A stretch of 57,031 bases of DNA from Oscillospiraceae bacterium. GTDB lineage: Bacteria > Bacillota > Clostridia > Oscillospirales > Ruminococcaceae. Location of the stretch: NCBI GenBank assembly GCA_024404875.1, contig JAKSPK010000011.1, positions 1 to 57,031 on the forward strand, written 5' to 3'. Below are positions 25,328 to 34,233 of this stretch, piece after piece; the first letter of the stretch is position 1, and each line of letters starts with the position of its first letter. A program made the position numbers and the translations under genes. The notes beneath the pieces were generated by a model, which saw only the letters and a program-made list of their open reading frames with translations, made no database searches and was not told the DNA's origin.

Positions 25328-26707
25328 TTACCACCACTGCTGCTGCCACTGCCAATCCCACTGAGGCTCTTCTGTTGTTGTCGTGGTCTCCTCAGTCGTG
25401 GTCGTCGTCGTTGTAACGGTCGTTGTCGTGGTCTCAGTCTTCGGGATCTCAACACCCTCCGGATGCACCTCCGGAACGGTATTAGGTTCGAGGAACGCTG
25501 AAATATCGCGTGAGCTCTCACTGAAGGTGCGCTCCAGTACGGCGACATACTGCCGGAAAACGACCTTTCCGTTGACATACAGAACCTCGTTTTCCTCCGG
25601 CACACCGAGCGTCGCGAGATTTTCGTCAGTCATGCGGGAAAGACGCTGCTCATAGGTCGGACTCATTCCAAGGTCAACCATCTGATCGAAGTCAAGCGTC
25701 ACAGTTTCTTCGGGATCCTTCAGCGTAATGCGCAGGAGCTTCGCAAGCTTCGAGTCGATCTTATCCTTGGTCGAACCGTAGCCGAGCTTATGACGCTGAC
25801 TGCGGCTCAGTTCGCCGATCGTGTATTCCTTCTGATAACCGGCATCCAGACCAAGCAGCTTGATCTGCTCGGCATCGAGCGTAAAGACGGTGCTGGGGTT
25901 ATGCGTGATAATCTCACGGGTAATCTCAGAGCGTGTCTGCGTTTTCCACTCGACCTTGAATTTTGCAGAAAGCGGACGCTCCTGATAGATTTCTTTTGTG
26001 AATCCCTTTGCGTACCACTTGGAATGGCTGTAGTCGATATCTGCGGTATTCGGCTCGATCGACACATAGGTATTGCCGTTGCCCTGATCCAGCACCTGTA
26101 CGACGGAATAGCGGAATGCGCCATTTGGTGTGACCTCACGCTTGATGACGGTCTCCTCGATCGACGGACGCAGGATACTCTGCACTGTCATAAAACCAAA
26201 CGCGCCGAGAATATAGAGCGATAAGAACACCGCACCGAGAATTGTTTTGATGCCCTCGCCAGAGCCGCTCGCCAGAAATGTGATGACAACCATAATTATC
26301 AGCGGTACAAGCAGAACGAGATGCTGATAATTGAACAGTATGATCGGCAGGTAAAACGGCATCGCGCACATGATAACGACACGCGTGACGATCTGCCGCC
26401 TCGTGAACAGCATGACCGCACCGAAAAGGATACAGACCAATGTCACAAGAAAGCAGTAGGTCGATTTGCTCTCCTCCGGAATCTCCAGCCGGTAGAACAT
26501 ACTGTAATACGCCAGCCGCAGTACGCCTTTGAAATAGAGCAGCGACAGGAATGACAGCAGGAATTGTGCGGCAAGAATCAGATACTGACCGTTTCTCGTG
26601 CGGACAGCCTCCTTGAGATTATGCCAGCCGCTCCGGAGGGATTCTCCGGTCTTGACGATCACATCCAGACCGCGTTCAGCGGTTGTTTTTTTCGCTTTTG
26701 TACTCAT
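25328..26707 (-). CDS. unknown polytopic membrane protein with Thr-rich, Trp/Gln-ended tail
   Basis: 459 residues. About five hydrophobic segments lie at roughly 41-60, 83-101, 108-125, 128-146 and 156-175. A soluble domain of about 220 residues follows, then a low-complexity tail (TETTTTTVTTTTTTTEE) ending in alternating Trp and Gln (QWDWQWQQQWW). No family recognised. The start overlaps the pcrA stop by four bases, so its translation is coupled to the helicase. The Thr-rich tract followed by an aromatic end suggests a tail reaching through or binding the cell wall, but topology is uncertain. Confidence 0.7.
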   Translation of the reverse strand: MSTKAKKTTAERGLDVIVKTGESLRSGWHNLKEAVRTRNGQYLILAAQFLLSFLSLLYFKGVLRLAYYSMFYRLEIPEESKSTYCFLVTLVCILFGAVMLFTRRQIVTRVVIMCAMPFYLPIILFNYQHLVLLVPLIIMVVITFLASGSGEGIKTILGAVFLSLYILGAFGFMTVQSILRPSIEETVIKREVTPNGAFRYSVVQVLDQGNGNTYVSIEPNTADIDYSHSKWYAKGFTKEIYQERPLSAKFKVEWKTQTRSEITREIITHNPSTVFTLDAEQIKLLGLDAGYQKEYTIGELSRSQRHKLGYGSTKDKIDSKLAKLLRITLKDPEETVTLDFDQMVDLGMSPTYEQRLSRMTDENLATLGVPEENEVLYVNGKVVFRQYVAVLERTFSESSRDISAFLEPNTVPEVHPEGVEIPKTETTTTTVTTTTTTTEETTTTTEEPQWDWQWQQQWW

Positions 26708-29085
26708 GATGACACCTTTCGGATTCGGGCATATTTTGCCAGTATTTTTTTCGTCCCCGCCTGATCGAATGCGATCTCCAGCAAGACATCGCCGGCCATC
26801 GGGGAAACACTCAGCACGGTACCTTCACCGTGGACAAAGCTCTTCACGCGGTCTCCGGCAGCAAAGTCGGGCAGCTTATCAGAAGCGGGCTGTTCCTTAT
26901 ACTTGAAATATGTATCGCCGCCGGCGCTGCGCTTTTCAGCAGGCATTCCCACGGAAGCCTTCCGCTCCGGCTCCTGCTTTTCGATAACGGATTTGTCGAT
27001 TTCCTTGAGGAAGCGGGAGGCGCCGTTGGCAGTTGTCTGGCCATAGAGCATCCGGTATGCCGCAGTCGTAATGCGGAGCCGCTGCTTGGCACGGGTGATC
27101 GCGACATAGGCAAGCCGCCGTTCCTCCTCGATCTCCTCCGGATCGTCCATGCTCCGTCTGCCAGGAAAGATCCCGTCCTCCATTCCGACGAGAAAGACCT
27201 GCTCGAATTCGAGCCCCTTTGCCGCATGAACAGTCATCAGCGTAACCGCGTCCTGCGATTCGTCAGCTCTGTCCTGATCGGTATAAAGAGATATCTCCTC
27301 CAAAAAGCCGTTGAGAGTCGGCTCCTCGCCGCTGTTTTCCGCATTATTGACATAGGAGAGGATGCTGGTTTTCAACTCGCGAATATTCTCAATTCGTCCC
27401 TCGCCCTCATCGCCGAGCTGCGTCAGCATATCCATATAGCCGGTGACGCGGAGCAGCGTATCGTAGAATTCATCGAGCGGCTGGGAATCGGCCGCCTCCT
27501 GCAGCTCTGTGAAGACCGCACCGGCCTGCCGGAGGGCCGCACCGCGCCTTGCCAGCGCCGGATAGGTGTCCGCATTTTGCAGCACCTCCAGCGGCGTAAT
27601 GCCGAGATCCAGCGCGATCGCGGTCAGGTCAGCAAGCGTCTGCGCACCGATGCCGCGCTTGGGTTCATTGATGATGCGCGAGAATCGCAGGATATCATGG
27701 GGATTGTTGACAACAGACATATACGCGATGACATCCTTAATCTCCTTGCGGTCAAAGAAACGCAGGCCGCCGTAGATGCGGTAGGGCACATTCGCCTGTG
27801 CGAGATGCCGCTCCAGCGTATTGGAGATCGCGTGGGTGCGGTACAGCACGGCACAATCCTGATATTTTCCGCCGTCACGGATATGTTCCGCAATCGTCGC
27901 AGCAACATAGCGTGCCTCGTCGTTCTGATCGGCAGCGCGGTACCATACGACCTTTTCGCCGTCCGAAAGCTCCGACCAGAGTGTCTTGTCTCTACGCCCT
28001 TCATTGTGCCGGATGACGGAATTCGCCGCTTTCAGAATTTGCTTTGTTGAGCGGTAATTCTGCTCCAGCCGGATCACGGTGCAGTCCGGGAACTGCTCGT
28101 CAAAGGAGAGGATATTCCGGATTGTCGCGCCGCGGAATTTATAGATGCTCTGGTCATCGTCGCCGACAACACAGAGATTGCGGTGCCGCTCCGCGAGCAG
28201 ACGAATCAGCTCATACTGCGCAGGATTCGTGTCCTGATACTCATCCACGAGCAGATAACGGCAGCGGTTCTGATATTTTTCCAGCACATCCGGATTCTCA
28301 CGGAAGAGCCGGACGGTCAGTGCGATGATATCGTCAAAATCGACGGCATTGGATTCCTGAAGCCGCTGCTGATAGGCCGCGTAGATCTGCGCGATCTTTC
28401 CGCGGCGGTAATCGCTGCCTGCCTGCGCAAGCAGATCCTCCGGCGAGAGCAGCTTGTCCTTTGCACGGCTGATCTCATGGGCAATGGCCTTTGCCGGGAA
28501 TGCCTTCTCGAAGGATGTCCCGCTCATGCGATCCTGCAAAGCGGGATTCTTGATGCAGTCCGCGATGACACGCTGGCTGTCATCGGCATCATAGATTGCG
28601 AAACCCGAAGCATAGCCGAGCCGGTCGATATGCTGCCGCAGGATGCGGACACACGCGCTGTGGAAGGTCGCCGCCCAGACATCCGCTGCGGATTCTCCGA
28701 GCATGATCTCCAGACGCGCCTTCAGCTCGGCGGCAGCCTTATTCGTAAATGTGATTGCGAGAATCCGCCAGCCGGGGATCGGTGCATAGCCGAGAATTTC
28801 GGTGAGCCTTGTCTCATCGGGTTCGGCTTTCCCGTCAGCGACATCCCGCAGATATGCGGCATCCTCATCGCTGCAGGCAGGTATCTCGCCGCAATAGGCA
28901 TCACCAAAGCGCATCATGAAAGCGATTCGGTTGACGATCGCAGTTGTCTTTCCGCTTCCGGCACCCGCCAGCACACTGATAGGTCCGTGTATCGTGCGGA
29001 CCGCCTCCTGCTGCTGCGGATTCAGTCCCTTCGTGCTCAGATAACGCGTCAGGGCAGCCTGCTTGATCTGCATGAAATTCTGCAT
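26704..29085 (-). CDS. pcrA: ATP-dependent DNA helicase PcrA/UvrD
   Basis: About 793 residues, superfamily 1A. Motif I is VLAGAGSGKTTAIVNRI, motif II VDEYQDTNPAQYEL, motif III VGDDDQSIYKFRGA, motif V VTLMTVHAAKGLEFEQVFL and motif VI EERRLAYVAITRAKQRL. The C-terminal Tudor-like domain ends in FAAGDRVKSFVHGEGTVLSV. It acts in nucleotide-excision repair and plasmid replication. The start is uncertain: I used ATG 29085 with AGGT seven bases before; ATG 29103 or TTG 29115 are alternatives. It is the first gene after an extended -10 promoter. Confidence 0.95.
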   Translation of the reverse strand: MQNFMQIKQAALTRYLSTKGLNPQQQEAVRTIHGPISVLAGAGSGKTTAIVNRIAFMMRFGDAYCGEIPACSDEDAAYLRDVADGKAEPDETRLTEILGYAPIPGWRILAITFTNKAAAELKARLEIMLGESAADVWAATFHSACVRILRQHIDRLGYASGFAIYDADDSQRVIADCIKNPALQDRMSGTSFEKAFPAKAIAHEISRAKDKLLSPEDLLAQAGSDYRRGKIAQIYAAYQQRLQESNAVDFDDIIALTVRLFRENPDVLEKYQNRCRYLLVDEYQDTNPAQYELIRLLAERHRNLCVVGDDDQSIYKFRGATIRNILSFDEQFPDCTVIRLEQNYRSTKQILKAANSVIRHNEGRRDKTLWSELSDGEKVVWYRAADQNDEARYVAATIAEHIRDGGKYQDCAVLYRTHAISNTLERHLAQANVPYRIYGGLRFFDRKEIKDVIAYMSVVNNPHDILRFSRIINEPKRGIGAQTLADLTAIALDLGITPLEVLQNADTYPALARRGAALRQAGAVFTELQEAADSQPLDEFYDTLLRVTGYMDMLTQLGDEGEGRIENIRELKTSILSYVNNAENSGEEPTLNGFLEEISLYTDQDRADESQDAVTLMTVHAAKGLEFEQVFLVGMEDGIFPGRRSMDDPEEIEEERRLAYVAITRAKQRLRITTAAYRMLYGQTTANGASRFLKEIDKSVIEKQEPERKASVGMPAEKRSAGGDTYFKYKEQPASDKLPDFAAGDRVKSFVHGEGTVLSVSPMAGDVLLEIAFDQAGTKKILAKYARIRKVSS

Positions 29086-29191
29086 GGTATCTACCTGAGT
29101 CATTCCTTTCTTCAAGCTGATACCGGATCTCTCTTTGCCGCGTCCGGCTGCCTGGGGCAGACGGCGGGCATACTTCCGGCAATATCACTTT

Positions 29192-29200
29192 ATTATATCA
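29192..29200 (-). promoter_or_regulatory. extended -10 promoter of pcrA
   Basis: Minus-strand TGATATAAT (29200-29192) is an exact extended -10; TTTTCA at 17 bases is a weak -35. The 346-base AT-rich gap 29086-29431 holds this promoter, the pcrA leader and the start signals of the divergent transporter; I see no gene in it. Confidence 0.6.
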
Positions 29201-29352
29201 CAAAACTTCCGACTTGAAAAGTCCTTACAGAAAAATTTTCAATTTTTTTCATAATTTTCCCAAAATAAAACATATGTTCCTCGAATCGTGTTGGAATTTT
29301 GACAGTTTTCTTAAAATTCGCAAAAAGTCTTTCTTTTTTTCTCGTTTTCGTG

Positions 29353-29358
29353 TATAAT
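29353..29358 (+). promoter_or_regulatory. -10 box candidate for the AI-2E-family gene
   Basis: TATAAT at 29353-29358 lies 73 bases before the ATG. No convincing -35 is seen at 17 bases (a T-tract instead). TTGACA at 29299 is too far away to pair with it. Confidence 0.4.
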
Positions 29359-29431
29359 AATAAAGTGTAATAATCATAGATAATGGAAACGACATCCGGA
29401 GCATCTGCTCCTGAAAGGAAGTGGATAGTCA

Positions 29432-30871
29432 ATGAAAATCCGTCTGGACGAAAAGCACCGTACCGTTGCAAGAACAGCCGTCTGGGTCTTTACGATCTGT
29501 CTCGCGATCGGCATCGCCGCATGGCGCTGGTCATCGCTCGTCGAGATCATCAAAAAAGCATTGTCTGTCATGGCGCCGATCCTGCTCGGACTGGTATTCG
29601 CCTATTTGCTCAACCCGATGCAATCGTGGTTTGAGAAAAAGCTGCTGGTGCTGACCGGCAAGAAGAAGCCGCACCCGAAGCTTTGCCGCGGACTGTCGGT
29701 CTCGCTCTCGACCGTCATCATGCTGACAGCGCTGATTGGCCTGGTCGCCGCAATCGTGCCGGAACTGGTTTCCAGCATCAAGAACCTTATCAACAATATG
29801 CCGGAATATATGACGAATGTCACGAACTGGATGATTGAGCATATTGACAGCATGAAGGACGATCATCCTGACCTCTACCAAAAGCTCATCGACTTCTGGA
29901 ACAATGCGCAGAATTCCCTTACGAATTTCATCACGCAGTTCGAACCGAAGCTCGACAACATCGCAGCCGGCAGTGCCGGTTTCATCACAACGATCACAAG
30001 CGGAGCATTCTCCTTCGTCAAGGGCGTCGGCAATTTCCTGTTCGGCGTGTTCTTTGCGATCTATCTGCTTCTGAAAAAGGAATATTATCTCGCGCAGGCG
30101 CGCAAGTTACTCTATGCGATGCTGCCGGAAAAGGGCGTTCACTCTTTTCTGCGCCTCTTTTCGCATTTCAGTGCAACCTTCATGAACTTCCTCTCCGGCA
30201 AGACGCTGGACTCCTTTATTATCGGACTGCTCTGCTTCATTGGCATGACAATCCTGCAGATGCCCTATATCACGCTGATTTCCATTATCATCGGCGTCAC
30301 GAATATCATTCCGGTCTTTGGCCCGTTTATCGGCGCGGTCCCCTGCGGCCTGCTGATCCTGCTCTCGCAGCCGGGAAAGACGATCTCGTTCGTGATTTTC
30401 ATTCTGGTTTTGCAGCAAGTCGATGGTAACTTCCTCGGCCCGAAGATCCTCGGTAATTCGCTCGGCCTGCCGATGTTCTGGATCCTCTCCGCGATCGTTG
30501 TCGGCGGCGGATGCTTCGGATTTGTCGGCATGGTCGCATTCGTCCCGCTCTTTGCGGCGATGTATGCACTCTGTACGGATTTCCTCAATGACCGCCTGAA
30601 GAAGAAAGGCCTGCCTTCAGATACGGCAAATTATATGACAAACGAAGCCATATTTGCACACAAGGACGGCGAACCGGCGGAAGCACCGCTGCCTGAGGAG
30701 AAGGAACCGTTTGTCGTCAGCACGGAATATGATCCGGATGATCCGCCGGTACCGGTCGAAGCGCTGGCCGAGCAGATCGAATTCCCGGAGGATCTGACGG
30801 ACAATGCGCCTGAGACTGCAGAGGAGCACAACAATCTCCTGGACATTCTCAGAAAAAAGCTCGAAAAATGA
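29432..30871 (+). CDS. AI-2E family (UPF0118) transporter
   Basis: 479 residues with about eight membrane helices. The family pattern is clear: an early helix pair around ALSVMAPILLGLVFAYLLNP, the cytoplasmic or periplasmic middle, then LFGVFFAIYLLLKKE and GVTNIIPVFGPFIGAVPCG, and the LGNSLGLPMFWILSAIVVGGG block. Members export small molecules or act as Na+/H+ antiporters; the substrate is not readable. A charged, acidic C-terminal tail of about 80 residues is added. AAAGGAAG precedes the ATG. It overlaps the next gene by four bases. Confidence 0.9.
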   Translation: MKIRLDEKHRTVARTAVWVFTICLAIGIAAWRWSSLVEIIKKALSVMAPILLGLVFAYLLNPMQSWFEKKLLVLTGKKKPHPKLCRGLSVSLSTVIMLTALIGLVAAIVPELVSSIKNLINNMPEYMTNVTNWMIEHIDSMKDDHPDLYQKLIDFWNNAQNSLTNFITQFEPKLDNIAAGSAGFITTITSGAFSFVKGVGNFLFGVFFAIYLLLKKEYYLAQARKLLYAMLPEKGVHSFLRLFSHFSATFMNFLSGKTLDSFIIGLLCFIGMTILQMPYITLISIIIGVTNIIPVFGPFIGAVPCGLLILLSQPGKTISFVIFILVLQQVDGNFLGPKILGNSLGLPMFWILSAIVVGGGCFGFVGMVAFVPLFAAMYALCTDFLNDRLKKKGLPSDTANYMTNEAIFAHKDGEPAEAPLPEEKEPFVVSTEYDPDDPPVPVEALAEQIEFPEDLTDNAPETAEEHNNLLDILRKKLEK

Positions 30872-31821
30872 AAGCGTTTGAAACGGACTATCTGGAAAAT
30901 GCCGCGCCGGAGCAGCGGGAAGCCTATCTCCTGCTGCGCGCGGATCATCTCCGGAAAATGCGCAGTCTCGTGCTGATCTGGCTTACCGTGGCCATCGGCC
31001 TGATCATCCTGCTCGGCAGGCTGGCGGATTCGTATTCCGTAGCAGCCTTCGTAATCTGGCTGCTCTCGGCAGTCAGCCTGATGATCATGACGGATCTCGG
31101 CAAAAAGCGGTTCATGCAGCGCATCCGGAAGACACCGGATCTGATCCCATCGCATCTCGATCCGCAGACCGCGGCCGCATGGCAGAACGCCGATCAGAGC
31201 TATCTCTCCGAACAGACCGCGCTCCGCCGTGAGCGCTCGGCGCTGCTGCTCGGTTCATTCTTTGTTTTCCCACTGATGCCGGTATTCCTCATCATCGGCA
31301 TTGTCCGTGCTCGGACTGCCAAATGCAGTCCGGCATCACCTTCTGCGATGCTCGGCGATCTCGCCGAACGGATCAGCCGTACCGTCACCGGCATTTCGGT
31401 GCTCGGCATCATACTGTGCGTCGTACTCTTTCTATTTACTTCAATGGCAGAATTCGTCGGCCTAAGCCATGTCTCCGCAATGAATCACACTGCAAAAGCA
31501 CTCAGCATTGCTTTTGAAAACTTTCGCGTTGATCTGGATATGCAGAATGAAGATACAAGTTTTTACGGCACATACATCTTTAACAGCAGCTGCAAAGATG
31601 ATAAGCTCTATGCCGGCATCTCTCAATATTTCATAGATGCCGAACGCATCAATTTTGCACTGCGTTTCGATCAGGACGGCAGCATCAGCGAGGTCTGGTG
31701 CAGCTACCTGCAGCATTCTCTGACTGAGGCTGAGCTTGTCCCGCAGAGTTTTGATACACAAAAAGAGATCGCCGGCAGTCTGTTCCGCCGCCGCGATCTG
31801 ATCGGATATTATCATAAATAA
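30868..31821 (+). CDS. unknown membrane protein
   Basis: 317 residues with about five hydrophobic segments: two near 35-75, one around 125-145 and one around 175-200. An extracytoplasmic C-terminal domain of about 110 residues follows, with a Cys in NSSCKDDKLY. The region after the last helix (ALSIAFENFRVDLDMQNEDT) looks like a folded sensor or binding domain, but no family is recognised. It overlaps the transporter gene as ATGA, so the two are probably made together and may interact. Confidence 0.65.
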   Translation: MKAFETDYLENAAPEQREAYLLLRADHLRKMRSLVLIWLTVAIGLIILLGRLADSYSVAAFVIWLLSAVSLMIMTDLGKKRFMQRIRKTPDLIPSHLDPQTAAAWQNADQSYLSEQTALRRERSALLLGSFFVFPLMPVFLIIGIVRARTAKCSPASPSAMLGDLAERISRTVTGISVLGIILCVVLFLFTSMAEFVGLSHVSAMNHTAKALSIAFENFRVDLDMQNEDTSFYGTYIFNSSCKDDKLYAGISQYFIDAERINFALRFDQDGSISEVWCSYLQHSLTEAELVPQSFDTQKEIAGSLFRRRDLIGYYHK

Positions 31822-31861
31822 ACCAAGCCGGCTGCCCCGCCGGAATAAGGGAGCCCCGTAT

Positions 31862-32602
31862 ATGAAGACGAAACATTCCTTTGACACTGACAACGAAATT
31901 ATTGATGTCGCATACCGCACGATCTCCGATGATGAAGCCATGCAGGCACAGCAGCAGCCCACTCAACAATCCTATTCAGATGCGGATGAGGAAGCGCTGG
32001 AGGAGCTGGCACGGGAGGTCATGCTCGATCCGGAGCGCTGCTTCTGCCGGAACTGCGGTCAGCCGATCTACAAGAACGCAAGCGTCTGCGTCCATTGCAA
32101 TTATGTTGTGAATCCGCTGGCACTCCGCGAGGGACAGCGGCTTGTCCGGGCGCGGCGCGATAAATACGAGAGCAACGGCGTTATCAAAGTATTCCGATTT
32201 GTGCACAAGTACACCGGCATTGATCTTGAGCCGGAGGAACAGAAAAAGCGCTGGGCAGTCCGCCCGCAGAATTATCACTATCAGACCAGCGGCAAGGTCT
32301 ATTGCTCAAGCTGCGGCTGTGTGGTTGATCCGAATGCGAGTGTCTGCGTCAACTGTAATTATGTGCTGAATCCGCTGGCAGTCCGCCGCGCTCAGATCGC
32401 GCTCAGCGACAAGCAGGCAAAGCTGACAGTCAGTGATGTTCTGCGCAGCCTGCTGATCCCCGGCGCAGGATTCAAAGTATTCAAAAAGTATTCCGTGCGC
32501 CGTCCGCAGATCGCGAAGCCCTCGCTCATCGGCGGACTCATCAACAGCGGCGCACTGGCCGGACTCGCTCTGCTTGCGATCCGTTGGCTTGGCTGGTTCT
32601 AA
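31862..32602 (+). CDS. membrane protein with two zinc ribbons
   Basis: 246 residues. Two related zinc-ribbon units, CFCRNCGQPIYKNASVCVHC near residue 60 and YCSSCGCVVDPNASVCVNC near 145, are each followed by NYV(V/L)NPLA(L/V)R, so the half-protein is an internal duplication. A C-terminal hydrophobic helix (LINSGALAGLALLAIRWLGW) anchors it. No catalytic motif is seen. It is third in a plus-strand trio with the transporter; a short hairpin (ccggc/gccgg) lies just before its ribosome site. Confidence 0.7.
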   Translation: MKTKHSFDTDNEIIDVAYRTISDDEAMQAQQQPTQQSYSDADEEALEELAREVMLDPERCFCRNCGQPIYKNASVCVHCNYVVNPLALREGQRLVRARRDKYESNGVIKVFRFVHKYTGIDLEPEEQKKRWAVRPQNYHYQTSGKVYCSSCGCVVDPNASVCVNCNYVLNPLAVRRAQIALSDKQAKLTVSDVLRSLLIPGAGFKVFKKYSVRRPQIAKPSLIGGLINSGALAGLALLAIRWLGWF

Positions 32603-32678
32603 CCGTGCTGTACGCGGCTCCGATTTGCGCAGGCAATACTGCACAGAGCTGATGGTTCAGATTTCGTCAGAATGAATC

Positions 32679-32716
32679 GAAACTCTTTGCTGGACTGACA
32701 TCCGGCAAAGAGTTTC
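32679..32716 (+). terminator. hairpin after the zinc-ribbon gene
   Basis: Arms gaaactctttgc and gcaaagagtttc are perfect over 12 bp around a 14-base loop. There is no T-run, so it is an imperfect terminator candidate. The 323-base gap 32603-32925 holds this and the next repeat; no gene seen. Confidence 0.5.
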
Positions 32717-32828
32717 TGTGCAAAACGGCATAATAACACACAAGCAGATGTTCCGCCAAGCTGTCAGTCTGGCTGTGTGCGGCGTTCTCCGAAAGACTCG
32801 GCCTTGTCTATATGCTCTGTATACCAAA

Positions 32829-32922
32829 TACACGCTGCTGTCCGCAGCTTCTGCCAGAAAACTGCCTCCATCCGTATTCGGTTGGAAGCAGTTTTTTCAG
32901 AAGCAGCAAACAGCAGCGTGTA
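32829..32922. repeat. 94-bp nested inverted repeat, probably a bidirectional terminator
   Basis: Outer arms tacacgctgctgt and acagcagcgtgta are exact over 13 bp. Inside, a second stem pairs aaaactgcctccaa-like sequence with ttggaagcagtttt, followed by TTTTTT. The element ends three bases from the stop codon of the convergent minus-strand gene. The inner stem is a plausible terminator for the plus strand; the outer stem makes it resemble a small palindromic mobile element. Confidence 0.6.
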
Positions 32923-32925
32923 CCC

Positions 32926-34122
32926 TTATCCTGAAACTGACGGCACGGCTGCCCGGTCAATCAGCATCCTGGCACGATTATAGGCATTGACCGGTGATCC
33001 GCTCGCATCCACATCAATGCTGACTACCTGCCCGCCGCATTTGCGCTGCAATGCCGCATACTGTCCCCTGCCGCTGATATGATTCGGCATACACCCGAAC
33101 GGCTGAATCGCAAGTACCTTGCCGCCGCCCTGACGCAGATAGCCTGCGGTCTCCGCACCGATGAGCCAGCCATCCCCGATCGCAGCTTCAAATCCGATCA
33201 CATCCGCCGCATTCGCCTTCAGCTCCGGCAGCGATGGCAGCGAGAAGAATCCCGCATTCTGCAGTGCAGCGATCATGCGCTGCTGAATCGCACAGAGCAC
33301 CGCCCCGACTGCACGGTATCCCGCCGCTTCTGCAGAAGCCGCCTTTGAAAGATGCGAATCGATATAATACAGCACATACCAGGAAAGCCCGTTTGTAAAG
33401 CTCTCACAGCCACTCTGCTCCAAATAGCGCACCATATCCCAGTTTCCAAGCGAACAATATTTCGTGTACAACTCGCCCACCAGCCCGATGCGCTGCTTTT
33501 GTTCGCTGCTGCGCGGGATCGCGGCAAAGTCCTCTGTGATCTCGCAAAAGCGCCGCAGCAGCACATGAATATGCATATTTCTGCGTTCACGCAGCTCTGC
33601 GCCGATCTGCGCGAACCACCGGTCACGGCAGCGCTCTGCCGCACCTTTTTCCGTTTCATAAGGGCGCACCTGCTGTACAAGCAGCATCAGCAGATCGCCG
33701 TAAAACAGTGCATAAAATGCCCGCCATACCATGATCGGCGTAATGCCAAGCTGATGCTCCGGATCAATATGCATCAGATTCATCGTGAGAACACGCGTCT
33801 CCGGGAACCCCGCCTTGCATACCGCCTTTCGCAGCACCTCCGAATAATTCGAGCCGCGGCAGGCATCACCGACGGACGGCATCAGCAGCTTGGTTGTTGC
33901 CGGATCAAAGCGTCCGCTTTTGAGCGCCGCGATCATCTGTCCTGCATTCAGTATGAGCGGATAGCACATATCGTTATGCACATACCGCAGACCCTCCTGC
34001 GTAATGCCGCGCCGGTTGTTCAGGATCACCGGCTGATAATCCCGCGTATAGAATGCATATTTCATCAGCGGAAAATGTGCATCGAGCAATGCGGGAATCA
34101 GCAGCCATTGCTTTTCTTTCAT
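32926..34122 (-). CDS. 2-hydroxyacyl-CoA dehydratase / activase-related protein
   Basis: 398 residues. It resembles the BcrC/HgdB-like half of activase-associated 2-hydroxyacyl-CoA dehydratase proteins. Typical blocks are YVHNDMCYPLILNAGQMI, PSVGDACRGSNYSEVL, a middle helical domain, then VLAIQPFGCMPNHISGRG and late VVSIDVDASGSPVN. Cys residues at MCYP, DACRG and FGCMPN could hold an iron-sulfur cluster. Members usually sit beside an ASKHA-type activase gene; none is here, only a short possible remnant upstream. GAGG lies nine bases before the ATG at 34122. The reaction is unknown. Confidence 0.65.
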   Translation of the reverse strand: MKEKQWLLIPALLDAHFPLMKYAFYTRDYQPVILNNRRGITQEGLRYVHNDMCYPLILNAGQMIAALKSGRFDPATTKLLMPSVGDACRGSNYSEVLRKAVCKAGFPETRVLTMNLMHIDPEHQLGITPIMVWRAFYALFYGDLLMLLVQQVRPYETEKGAAERCRDRWFAQIGAELRERRNMHIHVLLRRFCEITEDFAAIPRSSEQKQRIGLVGELYTKYCSLGNWDMVRYLEQSGCESFTNGLSWYVLYYIDSHLSKAASAEAAGYRAVGAVLCAIQQRMIAALQNAGFFSLPSLPELKANAADVIGFEAAIGDGWLIGAETAGYLRQGGGKVLAIQPFGCMPNHISGRGQYAALQRKCGGQVVSIDVDASGSPVNAYNRARMLIDRAAVPSVSG

Positions 34123-34133
34123 ATCTGTCATCC

Positions 34134-34214
34134 TCATTCGGGAAACTGCGCATTCTCCTCCGGCAGCCAAGCGTCACCGTAATTCATATTGGAAACACCG
34201 CACAAAGCTGCCGC
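34134..34214 (-). pseudogene. possible C-terminal remnant of the partner activase gene
   Basis: A minus-strand frame bounded by TAG and TGA encodes 26 codons ending NMNYGDAWLPEENAQFPE, directly before the ribosome site of the dehydratase-type gene. The position is where the activase partner normally ends, and the peptide looks like a protein tail rather than a start. It may instead be chance or a short leader peptide. Confidence 0.3.
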
Positions 34215-34233
34215 CTATGAAATGCTTCATCGC

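Noticed and set aside
26830-29217. Long plus-strand frames opposite pcrA
   Set aside because: Shadows of a helicase with all motifs intact.
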